DNA from: Bacteroidales bacterium UBA4417
GTDB lineage: Bacteria; Bacteroidota; Bacteroidia; Bacteroidales; UBA4417
Reading direction: 5' to 3'
Assembly: GCA_002389705.1 (NCBI GenBank)
Contig: DGQJ01000326.1
Location: forward strand, 6,646 to 28,975
Length of the DNA stretch: 22,330 bases
Part shown: piece after piece, positions 22,021 to 22,330 of the stretch
How positions within the stretch are numbered: the first letter of the stretch is position 1
How the letters are laid out: each line of letters begins with the position of its first letter
Notes under the pieces: model-generated
What the model saw: only the letters and a program-made list of their open reading frames with translations
Database searches by the model: none
Told to the model about the DNA's origin: nothing
Program-made: the position numbers and the translations under genes

Positions 22021-22330
22021 GTTTTTTAACCAGTTCTTCACCACGAAGCCCGGCAGCAAGTATTTTGCCTTCTTTATCCAGCAGGAAGTTAGCCGGTATC
22101 GACATTACGCCGTATTGTTTGGCAGCTGCGTTGTCCCAGCCAACCAGGTCGCTCACGTGGGTCCAGGTAAGTCCGTCTTTTGCTACTGCAGCGGTCCATT
22201 TGGCTTTATCGGTATCGAGCGATACACCTAACACAGTAAATCCTTTGCTGTTAAATTTCTTGTATGCTGCTACCACGTTCGGGTTTTCGGCACGGCAGGG
22301 GCCACACCACGATGCCCAGAAATCAACCAG
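21998..22330 (-). CDS. TlpA/AhpC-TSA-type thiol-disulfide oxidoreductase, N-terminus beyond window
   Basis: The last 110 residues of a thioredoxin-fold protein are visible. The frame is open to the window edge and starts within L-V-D-F-W-A-S-W-C-G-P-C-R-A-E-N-P, the WCGPC redox site. G-V-S-L-D-T-D-K-A-K-W and the cis-proline region S-I-P-A-N-F-L-L-D follow, typical of TlpA/ResA-like proteins that reduce or exchange disulfides in the periplasm. The ATG at 22276 is internal, because it would exclude the active site. The upstream part, probably with a signal peptide or extra domain, lies outside. Its last codons are duplicated at 19883-19905. Confidence 0.9.
   Translation of the reverse strand: MVDFWASWCGPCRAENPNVVAAYKKFNSKGFTVLGVSLDTDKAKWTAAVAKDGLTWTHVSDLVGWDNAAAKQYGVMSIPANFLLDKEGKILAAGLRGEELVKKLEEVLGK

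Overview
The window reads as Bacteroidota chromosome, probably order Bacteroidales. Three things suggest this: promoter -7 boxes of the TAnnTTTG type, one with its TTTG -33 element 20 bases upstream of the tRNA; weak Shine-Dalgarno sites; and family content (GH3-like adenylating enzyme, DUF3127 protein, CarboxypepD_reg-like secreted protein, RHS debris, TlpA-type thioredoxin). The identification rests on motif and family recognition by eye; no database search was run.

Left flank (1-2330): the 3' part of a GH3-family gene, a LysE-family exporter, and an intact tRNA-Arg(CCT) with its own promoter and terminator. Right flank (14459-18805): housekeeping-type genes, namely a dGTPase-type HD phosphohydrolase (-), a DUF3127 small protein (+), an SLC13/ArsB-like ion transporter and PgeF (-). 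These flanks look more GC-rich than most of the middle.

Between them lies an accessory block (about 2.27-14.1 kb) bounded by an imperfect 71-bp direct repeat. The left copy is the 3' end of the tRNA-Arg gene plus its terminator; the right copy is a bare fragment of the same. This looks like a tRNA-targeted genomic island that has lost its integrase. Its contents in order are: a divergent 32-aa membrane peptide; a PhoB-like response regulator and histidine kinase with four TTA-starting elements at exactly 11-bp spacing between the two divergent promoters; a tightly coupled operon of opine-dehydrogenase-like, B12-domain/mutase-like, asparagine-synthetase-like (no glutaminase cysteine) and MarC-like membrane genes; a 67-aa protein; a cassette of ion-linked membrane genes (NhaD antiporter, orphan OadG-like subunit, DUF389); and a truncated ClC channel gene joined directly to an RHS fragment.

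The most interesting candidate system is the 5009-9745 operon. A 4-base overlap and gaps of 11 and 2 bases join an NAD(P)-dependent opine-type dehydrogenase, a cobalamin-binding carbon-skeleton-mutase-like enzyme, an ATP-dependent amide-forming enzyme with a degenerate glutaminase domain, and a membrane protein. Together they suggest synthesis and movement across the membrane of a small amino-acid-derived product. The product is unknown.

Far right (18997-22330): an exported Met/Pro/Asp-rich protein, a second small accessory insert (two AT-rich secreted-protein genes between 78-bp direct repeats made of a terminator plus the last codons of a thioredoxin gene), and the C-terminal 110 residues of that TlpA-like thioredoxin running off the window.
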